Shown here piece by piece: positions 37,201-48,510 of a stretch of 64,000 nucleotides of DNA. The translations under genes and the position numbers were made by a program. Under the pieces are notes generated by a model. That model worked only from the letters and a program-made list of their open reading frames with translations. It did not search any database and was not told where the DNA came from. Each line of letters opens with the position of its first letter. Within the stretch, counting starts at the first letter, position 1. Source of the DNA: Rostratula benghalensis (Eukaryota; Chordata; Aves; Charadriiformes; Rostratulidae). The stretch lies in assembly GCA_013399305.1 (NCBI GenBank), contig VXAI01000338.1, positions 303,068 through 367,067 on the forward strand, read 5' to 3'.

Positions 37201-40200
37201 CTCTGTTTCACAGATTGACATTCAGATTAAAGATGCCATTGGCCGCTACCACCAGTGTGCTACAATCCAGCTCGATTTTCAGCTGCCAGTCAGATTTAAC
37301 CTCACCTTTGTCAGGTAAGCGTAGAGGCTGGTGGTTTTAAATACCTATATAATTTAACTTTTCCTGTCAGTCAAAGGCATAAGCTTGCATCAAGGAAAAA
37401 AATTTTAAAACAAACCCTTTCTTCACAGTCATGATGGTAACGACAAGACCAGACCAGTTATCATTCACCGGGCTATCTTGGGATCTGTGGAGAGAATGAT
37501 CGCCATTCTAACTGAAAACTATGGAGGAAAATGGTAATGTTGAAAAGTAGATCTATTACTCTAGTTTGAGCAAACACTTTCTGTAAAAGAGAAATTAGTC
37601 CCAAGAATGCAAAAATCAAGAGGGTTTGTTCTGCTTGTTTCCTACAGAGACGTGCCATAGGTGTGCCACGGGGCAATTTGTTTTGAACCACTTCCCTCAG
37701 ATGTTAAATAATTCTTGCTTGTCTGCCCGAGGTGTGTTGCAGCTGGGCTGCCTTGCCATGAGTCAGTGATATAGTCCAGAGGGACAGGGAATTGCTTGAG
37801 AGGGTCCAGCGTAGAGCCACAAAGATGATGAAGGGAGTGGAGCATCTCCCATACAAGGAAAGGCTGAGGGAGCTGGGTCTCTTTAGCTTGGAGAAGAGGA
37901 GACTGAGGGGTCACCTCATGAATGTTTATAAATACGTAGAGGGTGAGTGTCAGGAGGATGGAGCCAGGCTCTTCTCAGCGACGGCCAATGACAGGACAAG
38001 GGGCAATGGGTGCAGGCTGGAACACAGGAGGTTCCACTTAAATATGAGGAAAAACTTCTTCACAGTGAGGGTGACGGAGCACTGGAAGGGGCTGCCCAGA
38101 GAGGTTGTGGAGTCTCCTTCTCTGGAGATATTCAAAACCCGTCTGGATGCGTTCCTGTGTGACCTGATGCAGGTGTTCCTGCTCTGGCAGGGGGATTGGA
38201 CTGAATGATCTCTCAAGGTCCCTTTCAATCCCTGATAGCCTGTGATTCTGTGATATAGGTCATCACCTTTACCTGTCGCAGTATAACACTCGATGGGGAT
38301 GACCCACCTAATAACTCAAAAGCTAATGTTTTCCCATGGTTCATTAATGACAAGCACAGAAACTCAATGATGAACAAATTCTGTTGCAAAACACAAATGA
38401 ATCTTCAGGTCAAAAAGTACTTTTGTCCACACTGCAGTTCTTTTTGGGAGATAAATTTTAACAATTATGTGGCTGTAGTTGCTTCTGAACCCAATCTAAG
38501 CAGTTGGCTTTATGAATCTCTCATATAGATTTTTAGTACTAACTGTTAATAGGATTTTTCACACTAAAAATATTCTGAAAGCTATATAAACATTTGTTTT
38601 GTTTGTTTATTGAAGGCCGCTCTGGCTGTCCCCACAGCAAGTTATGGTAGTACCAGTGGGACCAACGTGTGATGAATATGCTCAAAAGGTGATGTATATG
38701 CTTTGGGGTATTTTTTTTTTTTCAGTCTATTGTATTTAGTTGAGGTACTTCATTATTAATGATTAATAGGATTTATCCCAGATAAGTGCTGCAAGTCTTT
38801 GCATATTACATTGCATCATTTTAATATTATGGTTAGCTGCTGAAGTTGTAGATATATCTTAAAAATGGCGTGAAAAAGGTTTTGCGTATCTAAACAACAA
38901 ATGCTGGTCTTTGTGAGGCTTTTAGTTTTTGAAAACTTGTTTTTTCACTCTAGCTTAAAAGTTGCCTTACCCTTCTGTTGCCTTACTCTAGTCCCCCATG
39001 GCCATGTGCATCTTGCAAAATCAGTAAGGAAGATGGAGATGCATTGCATATTTAGCATCCAGCAGACCTGGTCCTGTATTTCTTTCAGGGACATTATACA
39101 GAAATAAAATAGTGTGGAAAATGAAAAATAAAAAAAAAAAAACCTCTAATCAGAAAACTCCACCATCCTGCTGCTATTGACAATAACAAACTCAAATCAA
39201 TATTCAGCCCAAAACACCAGATACATCACTGCTTACCTGTTTAATGTGTATCTGCTTGCACAACAGCTGACCTGTTTCCATTTACTGAGCTGGGCTCATC
39301 TCCAGCTCCTGGGCCGTTGAGGGTGCCTTTGTTTCAGGGGTCAGACAAGTTTAACTGGCCTAAGTCCACAAGTCATAGCTCATTGCCATGAATGTACCAT
39401 AGTGACAGTTTAATTACTTTCCCTCCAAGGTCAGACAGCAGTTCCATGATGCGGGATTAATGGCAGATGTTGATGTAGATCCTGGGTGCACACTGAACAA
39501 GAAGATCAGAAATGCTCAGCTTGCACAGTATAACTTTATTCTGGGTAATGTATAGCACATTTTTCACCTTATCCTGTTTGACCTGCTGCATAGGTTATGG
39601 GATTTGATCTTTCTTCTGTGAGCAAGATAGAGAACAGTTGACAGTGTTGTAGGGTGCTGGTCCTGAGTCTCCATCCCAGAGACCCTCTCCTGCCTACCTG
39701 GTAGTCGTTCCTGGATCGTATAGCTTCACTGAAGTGAGGTCACTGTGGCCCAAGGCATTACCACTGCTTTAGAAAATGGTCTGCTGTCTTCTGGTCAGCA
39801 AAGTGGAGACATAAGTAAATCTTCTGCCATTTGTCAGTCAATTGTCAAGCAATTTTTCCATCCTCCCCCCAAATAAGCTGTGCTTGTTTCAAGGGTATGT
39901 AAAGAAGTGCTGTATTTTCACGGTGTTCAGCTGTGGTGCACTTCAGATCTATATGTGCATATGGATCAGAATATTGTATAAAATACCACATATGTGATAT
40001 GTGCCTGGAGAGAACTTCCACAAGAGGGTGATGTAGGGAAAATTAGAAATCCGTATCTTAATGTTTAAGTGAAATAGGTTTAGGACTTTCCAATAAACTG
40101 TCGCCTTGTCTCTAATGAAAACAAACAGGTATTGGTTACTTCCAATCAAGTTGTCCTCCTAATCTTTGCCTGTGGAGAACTGCATGTTTATTTCTCATTT

Positions 40201-40649
40201 TGACTTTGTGGATCTCTCTGAGTCGGTCGAGCTAGACTTACTCCGTTTAGTCTTGTCTTTATTCCTATTTTTCTAAGTTGCTGTTCCTAACATACTGAAA
40301 CCTATTAAATGTTAGGAGATTAAATAAAGCTGTTACGGGATCTAAGTGGGGGGAGCTGGAAGCAGGGGGCAAAGAGGGATTTGATGAGTTGTTAGGCTTT
40401 TTAGAGTTCTGTTTAGTATGGCTAAGTTTTAAGGGGAGTGGAAGGAGAAAAGAGCTTGCTAAATGTAAAGTTCATTCCTTTGCATCTCGATTGCCTGTAG
40501 TTGTTGGTGAGAAGGAGAAGGCAAGCGGGACGGTTAACATCCGCACCCGAGATAACAAGGTGCACGGTGAGCGTACGATTGCAGACACTGTGAAGAGACT
40601 GCTGGAACTGAAGTGCTCTCGCTCCAGGCAAGCTGAAGAGGAATTTTGA
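25187..40649 (+). CDS. TARS1: TARS1: cytosolic threonyl-tRNA synthetase (complete, 19 coding exons)
   Basis: The enzyme attaches threonine to tRNA(Thr) in the cytosol. Exons join in phase with GT-AG introns to a 711-residue protein; human is about 723. Exons: 25187-25207, 25622-25702, 26571-26761, 27775-27898, 29020-29141, 29357-29474, 30360-30424, 30506-30584, 31008-31154, 31994-32092, 32820-32986, 33532-33694, 33808-33945, 34660-34737, 37214-37314, 37429-37533, 38616-38688, 39430-39544, 40501-40649. Domains in order: a Lys-rich N-terminal extension; TGS (about 71-133); the editing domain with HSSAH (His143, His147) and CRGPH (Cys249, His253); the class II core with zinc ligands Cys401, His452 and His578, motif 2 around [17 protein letters not shown] (430-446) and motif 3 around [11 protein letters not shown] (578-588); the anticodon-binding domain (about 605-711). 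The start context GGCAATGG is strong. All catalytic, editing and zinc residues are present. Confidence 0.98.
25622..25702 (+). CDS. TARS1: TARS1 exon 2 (residues 8-34)
   Basis: 27 codons between acceptor ccctcctcag and donor gtgagc. It encodes the Lys- and Gly-rich eukaryote-specific N-terminal extension ending GDGGRSE, which corresponds to human ...GDGGRAE. Confidence 0.92.
26571..26761 (+). CDS. TARS1: TARS1 exon 3 (residues 35-98): start of TGS domain
   Basis: Begins [20 protein letters not shown] and contains [15 protein letters not shown], the start of the TGS domain, and TPYQIACGI. Acceptor ttgcatatag, donor gtacga. It ends two bases into a Ser codon. Confidence 0.97.
27775..27898 (+). 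CDS. TARS1: TARS1 exon 4 (residues 98-139): rest of TGS domain
   Basis: Encodes [20 protein letters not shown] and [13 protein letters not shown]. Acceptor tattctgtag, donor gtgagt. Confidence 0.97.
29020..29141 (+). CDS. TARS1: TARS1 exon 5 (residues 140-180): editing domain
   Basis: Encodes [20 protein letters not shown] and [16 protein letters not shown]. The HxxxH pair of the second-domain editing site, which hydrolyses mis-charged Ser-tRNA(Thr), is at His143 and His147. Acceptor ttccactag, donor gtaggt. Confidence 0.97.
29357..29474 (+). CDS. TARS1: TARS1 exon 6 (residues 180-219)
   Basis: Encodes [19 protein letters not shown] and [15 protein letters not shown], a helical part of the editing domain. 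Acceptor tattctag, donor gtaggc. Confidence 0.97.
29622..29638. repeat. Poly(A) tract in TARS1 intron 6
   Basis: Short homopolymer run in intron 6. About 170-200 bases further on, near 29800-29835, lies a short atgttat-type tandem tract. Neither is a recognised interspersed element. Confidence 0.6.
30040..30235 (-). mobile_element. Old CR1 fragment in TARS1 intron 6
   Basis: The plus strand reads caggttggaaggtacctctg then gtccaatctcatgcagagg, the reverse complement of a CR1 3' region. It is diverged and lacks a clean tail, so it is an old, truncated copy. Confidence 0.7.
30360..30424 (+). CDS. TARS1: TARS1 exon 7 (residues 220-241)
   Basis: Encodes [20 protein letters not shown] followed by Tyr and part of Arg. 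Acceptor cttctcag, donor gtaatt. Confidence 0.96.
30506..30584 (+). CDS. TARS1: TARS1 exon 8 (residues 241-267): editing-site Cys-x3-His
   Basis: Encodes [20 protein letters not shown]. Cys249 and His253 complete the editing pocket seeded in exon 5. Acceptor attcttag, donor gtaagt. Confidence 0.97.
31008..31154 (+). CDS. TARS1: TARS1 exon 9 (residues 268-316)
   Basis: Encodes [20 protein letters not shown], then the linker helix [20 protein letters not shown] joining the editing domain to the catalytic core. Acceptor gcatgcag, donor gtaaga. Confidence 0.97.
31994..32092 (+). CDS. TARS1: TARS1 exon 10 (residues 317-349): start of class II catalytic core
   Basis: Encodes [20 protein letters not shown] and [13 protein letters not shown], the lead-in to motif 1. 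Acceptor ttttctgcag, donor gtaagt. Confidence 0.97.
32820..32986 (+). CDS. TARS1: TARS1 exon 11 (residues 350-405): motif 1 and zinc-ligand Cys
   Basis: Encodes [20 protein letters not shown] (motif 1), [11 protein letters not shown] and [12 protein letters not shown]. Cys401 matches E. coli ThrRS Cys334, a ligand of the zinc that selects threonine through its hydroxyl group. Acceptor ctgttctag, donor gtaaat. Confidence 0.97.
33532..33694 (+). CDS. TARS1: TARS1 exon 12 (residues 405-459): motif 2 and zinc-ligand His
   Basis: Encodes [39 protein letters not shown] and AHIFCAMEQ. Motif 2 arginines and His452 (E. coli His385) are present. Acceptor ttccttcag, donor gtatgg. Confidence 0.97.
33808..33945 (+). 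CDS. TARS1: TARS1 exon 13 (residues 460-505)
   Basis: 46 codons including [20 protein letters not shown] and EVWNQAEK, part of the catalytic core. Acceptor ttcataaag, donor gtaaac. A long T-run lies in the preceding intron (about 33752-33776). Confidence 0.97.
34660..34737 (+). CDS. TARS1: TARS1 exon 14 (residues 506-531)
   Basis: 26 codons including [20 protein letters not shown] and AFYGPK. Acceptor tatctctag, donor gttagt. The next intron (about 2.5 kb) is the longest of the gene. Confidence 0.96.
37214..37314 (+). CDS. TARS1: TARS1 exon 15 (residues 532-565)
   Basis: Encodes [20 protein letters not shown] and [13 protein letters not shown]. Acceptor gtttcacag, donor gtaagc. Confidence 0.97.
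37429..37533 (+). CDS. TARS1: TARS1 exon 16 (residues 565-600): motif 3 and third zinc ligand
   Basis: Encodes [20 protein letters not shown] and [16 protein letters not shown]. His578 (E. coli His511) and motif 3 Arg587 are present. Acceptor cttcacag, donor gtaatg. A CR1 insertion begins about 240 bp after the donor. Confidence 0.97.
37775..38256 (+). mobile_element. CR1 LINE 3' fragment in TARS1 intron 16
   Basis: Sense-strand coding for the CR1 ORF2 end is largely intact in one frame (37792-38208): [60 protein letters not shown] and [20 protein letters not shown]. It ends with a typical tail, tgtgattctgtgata. It lies between exons 16 and 17 in the same orientation as TARS1. Similarity to the copy at 14297-15087 suggests the same CR1 subfamily. 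Confidence 0.95.
38616..38688 (+). CDS. TARS1: TARS1 exon 17 (residues 600-624): start of anticodon-binding domain
   Basis: Encodes [20 protein letters not shown] and YAQK. Acceptor tttattgaag, donor gtgatg. Confidence 0.96.
39430..39544 (+). CDS. TARS1: TARS1 exon 18 (residues 625-663)
   Basis: Encodes [20 protein letters not shown] and [17 protein letters not shown]. Acceptor ccctccaag, donor gtaatg. Confidence 0.97.
40501..40649 (+). CDS. TARS1: TARS1 exon 19 (residues 663-711 and stop)
   Basis: Encodes [37 protein letters not shown] and the conserved C-terminus RQAEEEF before TGA. Acceptor ttgcctgtag. Confidence 0.98.
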
Positions 40650-40949
40650 CACCATCTGCTCTACCTGGCATAAAAAAAAAAGATTCTAGTTTTCCTCACT
40701 CAGTTAACCACAGGGTTTTTGTGCCGAACCAGATTTGAAATATGTTTCACATTGACCTCTTGCTCATTTTAGCAGAGATTTTTCTTTAGTCAGAAATATC
40801 TCTTTTTGTAAAAAACAGTTTTTCACAAACCTCAAAGTAAGATTTCCTGGCCTCTGACCAATGACATATGAAATGGCTTTCTGCGACTGCAAGGGAAAAT
40901 GGAAATTATAATCAGGGATACCCATAAGCATTCTAACTACCCTGTTAAG

Positions 40950-40955
40950 AATAAA
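40950..40955 (+). terminator. Candidate proximal poly(A) signal of TARS1
   Basis: AATAAA 300 bp after the stop codon, with a moderately U-rich sequence (gtgtttttcac) downstream. A short 3'UTR of about 330 nt would result. Confidence 0.4.
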
Positions 40956-41683
40956 ATAGTTCTGGTAGCAAGTGTTTTTCACATAGGTTAAACAGAAGGC
41001 CTCAGACCTCAGAAACCTCATAGTAACAGTGTGCTGTGGCGACTTTTGGAGTGACTCCTGTAGCAGGCAAGTGACACCTTGCAGTCTTGTCTGCTGGTCT
41101 TAACACCAGTTCCGTACCCTGGCTCGGAACAGTTCCCAGTCACAGGGGCAGAGGTCTCTCCCACCTCCTCTGCGGGCGGTGCCGCCGGGAGCCTCCCGGC
41201 TCTTCCCACCTGATGCTCCTCGGAGCTGCTCACTGAAGCCACCTGCACCCTTTTCCAAAGGCAGTGTCTGAAACGTGCTGGCTCTACGGGTAGGGCCATT
41301 GTAGCTGTAAAAAGGGGATAAGGCTGTCTGGAAGAGGTCGGGGATAGCAGGGCCAAAGGAGCAGCTTCTTAGGAGCAGAGAGTGCTCCTGTTCTTATCCT
41401 TGAGCTGTCCTTTTGATATCACTGTATATGTCACAGCAAAAACAAGAATGTACTGGACTAAAAATGACGATGATTATTTTTTTAAGGAAAAAAAAAAAGA
41501 AGCTATTTTGCAGTTTCACGGGTATAGTCCCCTTTAGTGGAACACTTCTCTAGTCACGCACTCAGTTAGCAGCCCCTCCTATCTCACAGTTGAGGCATCT
41601 CATCAGTTGGGTGTTCAGTTTTTCGTGTTTGGGTTTTTTTCATATCTGTCTGAACGAGAGGCAAATGTCTGTCACTGATGAAA

Positions 41684-41689
41684 AATAAA
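41684..41689 (+). terminator. Candidate distal poly(A) signal of TARS1
   Basis: AATAAA about 1 kb after the stop, followed by strongly GT- and T-rich sequence (tttggttttgttttagg), as expected of a downstream cleavage-factor element. Confidence 0.5.
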
Positions 41690-41705
41690 ATCATGGTCTG
41701 AGGTT

Positions 41706-44700
41706 TCTTTGGTTTTGTTTTAGGTTTTTTTTTTCTTAATCTTAACTGACCCGAACAGCTTCCAAAAGTAGTAGGTAACTGTTGCTTTTTAAAAAGACAG
41801 CCATTGTTACAGCCTTAGCAAAGATCAAACAAACCTGAGGAGAGGTTTGCACCCTCCTGTCATCTGAGAACCTCTGCATCTCACCATTTTGTTTATTATC
41901 TGGGCAGAGGCATTTCATCTGGCCTTTTCTCACCTGTCTTTCTCAAGGCTGATGGTGACATTCTGGCAGCACTTGAATCCATTGTGAATTCAGTCTCACC
42001 AGGCCACAACCCCAGCAACTTACAGCAAAATCTATTTATTCTTCCTTTGGTTCATTCAGACTAAATGTTCCGTATAACTGCTGTGGGGAAAAAACCAACA
42101 CAGAAATTGACTTTTTACTGCCTTGCTGCTTTCAGAATTATTTCAGGGGGGTGGGGGGAGGGCTAAGTGGGTTTAAAACACCTCAATCTTAGTTTCTGTA
42201 TTTTGCACCTGCTTTCCTTCGCTGTGAAGCGAGTGTTTGTGAAGAACAGCAGAACTGGATGCCAGCTCCCCTGGGGCAGAAGGACTTCATCAGAAGTTGA
42301 AGCAAAGCCAGAGTGGATGCCTGCCCCCAGGGAAAAGGAGCCACTAGTTCTGTTTCTAGGAATGGTGGTGCCTTAAACCTTTCCCCTCAGGCTGGCACGG
42401 TTGTTGGTTTCTACCGAGCCTTTTGTTGTGCAGGGATCCATCCTCTGGCTCAGCAGCCTCGTTACTTAATGAGATAGCGGTGCTGTAAAACAAGCCAGGG
42501 CTGTGTGTGGCTGAGCAGGTGTCTGTCAGGGACAGGTTGTTCTCCTACAGAAACCTCATTTACTTAGATCACACTTTTTAATACCTATATAACAGTATGT
42601 ACGTACACCTCTGAATGCGTTACGAGAAACACCACTGAGGGAACAATCTGATAAAACACGTGCCTCCCGCAGCGTGTGGGCAGAGCTGAGGTGTCCACAG
42701 CCAAACTGTGATCAGTGCAACGCTGCACTCGGGTGCCACCTGAACTCGTGCTGTCTGCTGTTTTCAGTTCTCCAGTTGCCAAGAGCTGTGGACATGGGCA
42801 GAGGCAGATCTGGCCTGGCCTGGTCAGTACAACCTCTCTTGGTTCAGCCAGGAGTCCTCTGAAGAGCAGGCTTTGGTCACTGCTTGACACCTGTGGTAGG
42901 ACAAAGCACCTGATACCTCCTAAGGCAGGAGGATGCAACTTTGGTGTCATAGCTTAATGGCAGGACCACTTGTCAAGCAGGAGAGAAATCTTTGTATAAT
43001 CCTTTACAGGATCTGGGAAGGCTGAAAGCCACCCCTGTGGAGCGTGCTCCAATTCCCAGCCTTAGTGCAGAGTGTTGGTTTTCAGTCTGGTGTGTCTGTA
43101 GGGAGGTTTTCAAGGGCACGTGTGTCTCCTCATGTCTAGCACAGACTCTCTTCTGCCATGGGTGTTCCCTGTGGAGCAATTGAGGAGGTAAACCTCCAGC
43201 TCTGAGCTATCTGTGCTTCACAGAAAGTTTTGTTTGCTCATTAAACCTTAAAGCCAGTTTCAAAGCAAATTGCTGAGGTGGGGACACAGAATGAGGGGGA
43301 AGGAAAATACCTAACCTGATGTATGTGATCCAAATGTACACAAATACGGGGTCTGGTGGGAATTTCTCTACCTGACAGGTGTCTCTGCCTGCCTTCAGCT
43401 CTGTGTGAAACACGATCCTCAGTTCTGCAAACTTCCCTGAGAGATGTTCCCCCCTGGCCCAGAGCCACCTGGACACTGCCACATCCAAGGTTAATTCCAC
43501 TAGAACCCTTCCTGTCACACCTTGGGATGACAGTTCCCACAGTGGCCAACGCACCTTCCCCTGTCCCAATGGTGTAATTATCAGATGCAGTTCCAGTATT
43601 CAGATTCGGTGCTGTTTATGTCAACTCCCCTACAATCCATGGAGCACCACATTTATGGAGATCCCAGCTCTAAGACATATTGTTACTTGGTTTTAGGCCA
43701 ATTAACAGTCCGGCTTGCCCTGGCTACACTTTTTTTTTTTTAACTTTGCATCCACACCCATTCCATGCCTGCTACCCCAAAAAGGGAAACAGCCCTCTGG
43801 TAAAAGAAAAGTAGTTTACCAGATCTGGCTTTTCTCATGTTAGAATAGGAGAAAATTAAGGGGTCTCTGAAAACCCTTTTCAGGCTGTCAGTTCCTGCCT
43901 GGTGTAATCCCAGCAGTGCCTTAGCCTTCCCCACCAGTTCTTAATTGCACAGACAGTTCTGGCAAAGGTCTAAGGGATTGGCCCTCATATCTGGTAATGG
44001 TGAACTAATGCTGTAAAAATTAAGAATTGCTGGAGGCTATGCTTATTAAAAACATAAAGACAGTGCATACTGCTTGGTTCTTAAAAGCGTATTCCCAAAT
44101 CCACTCAGCCTTCTACACTGCTGTTTTCCATCTGCCTCAGAGAGGAGTCTTCTTTCACAGTTGTCTGGTTGTATCTGATACCTGGTTAGCCACCGCAGTC
44201 GAGTATGTTCATAGTGGACTTATGTCAAAGTTTTTTTTCACATTGGTGAGCCTCTGGAGCAAGGCACACGTTAATATCTTCCAATAAATTCCTGCAAAGA
44301 ATATGCACTCATACAATCCAGGGCAGAACTTTCTGCAGCATTCTCAGACAAGAAAGGTAAATTATCTGGGCTACACAATTAGCTTCAATACATGAGATAC
44401 CCGGATGCCTCTCAAAACAATATCCTTCTGCTGCATCACAAAGCTCTTCTTTTTGCTCTTCTGCAAAAAGTCCCCAACACCCAAAGAAGAGCATATTGTG
44501 TGGTTGGGGTCTCTTGTCTAGAAAAAGACACAAGAGAAGGGGTTAAGGAGATACAGCAGGTGAGGCCTGGCTGTGTGGTCTTGTAGATCTGGGACTCTTG
44601 TTGCAGGTTCCAAACACTTCTCTTAGTTGGAAGGAGCTACTTTCTTCTCACCAGCAGCATATAAAGTTGGGATCTTTCTTCACTATTTCTGCTTTAATAA

Positions 44701-46157
44701 TTCTTGAATTTCCATCAATTAGCTGCTGAGTTTTCAGTATGCTCCACGTCCATGTGACCATGGAGCACAAGGTACAATGATGTGGTGTATGGCTTTGTGG
44801 TCCCAACAGAAGAATACTTGACATCAGCCTGCACAGGAATTAAGATACACCAAATAATGCAATTTTCTTTCCAGGTCAATTGAAAAAAAATAAAAAAAAA
44901 TGCAAGCATTGCATTGCTTAGAAGCATCTGTCTTGCAATACCTGTTAAGATGGAGAGAGACAGGTATCAATATGTACCTTATGTGGAGCACTGCTCTCAA
45001 CACAGTAAATGAAGACCCTGCTGAAGGTCAGAACACTAACACCATGCTCATCCCACCCTGCTGTAACCAGGATGAAGTGCTGCTGCTGCTGCTGGAAACC
45101 TGCAACAGAGCGCATTTCAGCTTTTGGTTTCCCAAACATCATGCATCTCAGATGACAAAGGAAATGACGATTTGAGGTCCAGCTGCACGTGTCAACCCAA
45201 AACAGGGACAGGGAAATCTGTTCTCGTAGGTGCCAAGAGCTGTGAAGTGGGGCCTCTCTGTGTCTCTCCTCTCTTCCCTGCCACAGCTGAGCAGCCCCTT
45301 CATGCTGAGCTTCAAACCCCTGGGGAACACCGTTTGCCTGCGAACAGTAATTGATAGCACCTTTGTTACGCAGCCCCTTTTTTGAACATGATACCATGAG
45401 CTTAAATGAATTATCTCTGTCACAGGCAGAGGCGAGTTAACAGCAGCAACACAGCAATGCGAAGAGAATTTCTATAAATCACAGTTCACTGATGGCTAGC
45501 TCCTGCAAGCCGGTGTTTTATGCCATTTTAAAGGAACAAACGCTTTGTTCGAAATGATAACAGAAGTCCAGACTGGAAGTTGTAACTTCCCATCCTCAGC
45601 TCTGCCCCTTCATCGCAGGGTCATTCATCTTGAAAACTGTCCTGGTGATGTGGCACTAAATCATATAATATGATTAATATAATAGTATTAATGCAGTGCC
45701 AAGGGACCTCAAACAAGATCAAAACCTCATCGCTGAAAGCTGTACACAGGCAGCCTCTGCCCTGAGGAGCCGGCGATTTAATTACCAGGGGCACCAGGAG
45801 TGCAGAGCGGGGCAGCGACTTGCCCAGTGCCACGCTGCTAAACCCTGGAAGAGTCAGACCTTTGGGCTTTAGGTAACCAGGTGCTCTGCTCCCCACACCG
45901 CATTGCCTCTCCTCTGTGCCTTGCCAAGCAGCAGTTTGAATTAGATATGGCATTTGATAGGAGAAAGAACAACATGCTTCTGTGCAAGGCCCATCTGCAC
46001 CCAGCAGGCATGGCACAAAGGGATGTCTCTCTCCTGCACCTCTCATTTTTAGCAGCTGCCAGTAGTCTCTGAACCCAAGTCTTTCACATCAGAGCAGTAA
46101 GTGAGCCATGCCATCAGCCACAGAAAAAGAAAAGAGATGTGGTCAAAACTCTTTTTA
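41706..46157. other. TARS1-ADAMTS12 spacer, left part; no supported gene
   Basis: Intergenic sequence between two convergent genes. Short open frames on both strands overlap and show no family resemblance. I recognised no repeat, RNA gene or exon. Confidence 0.5.
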
Positions 46158-46360
46158 TCACAGAATTACAGAACTGTCTAGGTTGGAAGGGGCCTTTAGG
46201 ATCACAGAGTCCAACCATTGACCTAACGTGGACAAAAAACTGATCACTGAACCGTAAAAAACCTCACCAAACCATAAAGCCCATCACTACACCATGGGGC
46301 TCTGCTAAGGCTGACAGCAGGATCAAGCCTTTGCCTCCTCTGGACACTTATTGACCAAGG
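46158..46360 (-). mobile_element. Old CR1 3' fragment
   Basis: The plus strand reads tcacagaattacagaactgt, then aggttggaaggggcctttagg and gtccaaccattgacc, the reverse complement of a CR1 3' end. The right limit is unclear because similarity fades. Confidence 0.75.
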
Positions 46361-47849
46361 GTTTGCCACACAGCCCCATCTGTCTCACCTACTGGGTACA
46401 GCTCCGTGCCACTGTTTCCTACAGACTGCACAGGCTCCATCTCAGGGTCTGCCAGAAAAAAGCAATCTCACAAGGGCCATGCTGCCCAGATGGCAAGAGG
46501 AGCTCCAGGAACCCAACAAGGTGCTGCTTTGAAAGCTGTGAAAAAGCAAAAAAAACTCAATGAACTCCTCTGGTCTACGTTGGTTTATGGTGCTTCAGGC
46601 GCATTATCGATGCAGTGCTCAAAATATCACCAGTGCCTTTAAAGAGTTATTGTCTTCAGTTCTTTGGAATACAACAGTCTTCATGAACTAGCATGGATAA
46701 CGTAGTCTGGAAAAAATAGGCAAAAACAACCCTAGCCCTCTTGTTTACTTCTGCCCTACAGTCCATCAGCAGGACATTTACACCTGGTACGCCCACCAAG
46801 CAGGAAGTTTCCATCAAACATCACAGTCAAGCGTTAATTCTAAAGGGAGATGAATGTGTGCCGAGGCTTTGCAGCCCGGTTTGGGGTTATTTCTCTAAAT
46901 AACCCTGTGCAGTGCTTAGGCACCAACTTTTCTGTCTGGAAGGTCTCTCTCAGTCACTCACAAAGGCTTCATCCCTCTCCCCAGTAATTTATCGGTGACT
47001 ACTTTTCTCCTTTCTTTTCTGTTCCATAAGAGCAACCTCAGAAGCTGGGTGAGCAAAGATGTTGCTACACTGCTCCAGAGTGTGTGGGAAGATCTATTTT
47101 ATCCACTTGAAAAGGCAAAAGCATCAAAAGCCCAATAGCTAGCAATTTACTTTTCCCCTCCCTGCTTCCCTTCCTCCCTCAAAGAGTCTTCAGTCTTCTT
47201 GGTGGAGATGGGGAGATTTTTCTCTTCACAGCTCTTTATTATTGTTAGATTTTTGTAGCATCACAACAAAGGCATTTACACTTGACAAGAACCATCACTG
47301 CTTGAGAAAAGTGAAGAGCTGCTGGAGGGGAGGCACTGGGCAGGAAGGGCAGCATCACAGCCCTTGGCAAGGATTACCTGCTGTAATAGCAGCACAAAAG
47401 AATTGCATAAAAACAAATCTCAATAAATAGCTGCAGCCCAAGAGTTTTCATCCTGATATCCAATTCAGTGCTAGACAGGCTGGTTTTCTTTTCTCCATCT
47501 CAACTGCAAATAACATTTGACTCTCAGTTACCCTTTGCTCCATAGATGTGGAGTGAGAAGATTGAGGACTGAATTTCAAGAAAGACAAGACGTCATATGC
47601 TTCAGTTTCCTGTGGTCTGTAAAGGGCTGAGCTTGCTGAATGTGTTTCTAGCCTGTACGTGGTTCTGACAAACTTTTTGCTTTGGGTTGCAGCCGTGGGC
47701 ACTGTCAGCACATCTCTCACCGCTCTGGGCAAAGTCATCAGGCAGCAAAATCAGTGTTTAGAATTCACCTACCTGAATAGCTACCTGCTGTCTATCTCAC
47801 CTTTAGTAGGGCTTTTGTTACTGACTTCTGTAACATCCTCAAATTGATG
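46361..47849. other. Spacer; no supported gene
   Basis: No recognisable exon or repeat. A few purine-rich stretches occur. Confidence 0.45.
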
Positions 47850-48510
47850 AAGTATGGGCTGGTTAAGTGGGTGTGAGGTAGACTGAAAAGCAGCTGAACT
47901 GTCTGGCTAAATGGGTTGTGATCAGCACCAGCAAGTCCAGCTGGAGGGCAGTGACTATCAACCCCAGCATCAATACTGGGCCCAATTTAGCATCTTCATT
48001 AATGAGTTGGACAATGGCACAGAGCACAAGCTCAGCAAGTGTGCACTGGGAGGGGTACACCAGAGGGTTGTGCCACCATTCAGAGGGACCTTGAGGGGCT
48101 GGAAAATGGGCTGAGAGGAACCCCAGGCAGTTCAGCAACAGGAGATGCAAAGCCTTGTGCCTGGGGGCAGATAACCCCCAGCACCAGTACAGGCTGGGGG
48201 CCTGCTGCCTGAAAAGCCAACTGGGCATCCTGGTGGACAAGGTGAACATGAGCTCTCAATGTGTCCTTGCAGCAAAGGCAGCCAAGAGCAGCCTGGACTC
48301 CATTAGGCAGAGCACTGCTCACAGATCAAGGGAGGTGATCCTTCCCCTCTGCTCAGCCTGGTGAGGCACATCTGGAGTGTGGGATCCAGGGCGGGGCTGC
48401 CCAGTAGAAGGGACACGGGAGGGAGTCCCATGAAGGCCCACAAAGATGATGAAGGCAGTCTACCAGGGGGACATCACACACAACACTGCTTCAGTCGTGA
48501 TGGAAATGGA
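47850..48510 (+). mobile_element. Degenerate CR1 fragment
   Basis: The plus strand keeps scattered CR1 ORF2 blocks: a segment like SSWRAVTINPSINTGPNLAS near 47935-47990, IFINELDNGTEHKLSKCALG (a decayed FADD region), LCLGADNPQHQYRLG, GILVDKVNMSSQCVLAAKAA and [14 protein letters not shown]. Multiple stops and frame changes mark it as old. Confidence 0.85.

Larger units (their letters stand above)
40650..41705 (+). other. TARS1: TARS1 3'UTR region
   Basis: Sequence after the TARS1 stop codon, up to the second candidate poly(A) signal. Two AATAAA hexamers occur, at 40950-40955 and 41684-41689. A GC-rich patch at about 41160-41230 has no recognised coding role. Confidence 0.5.
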
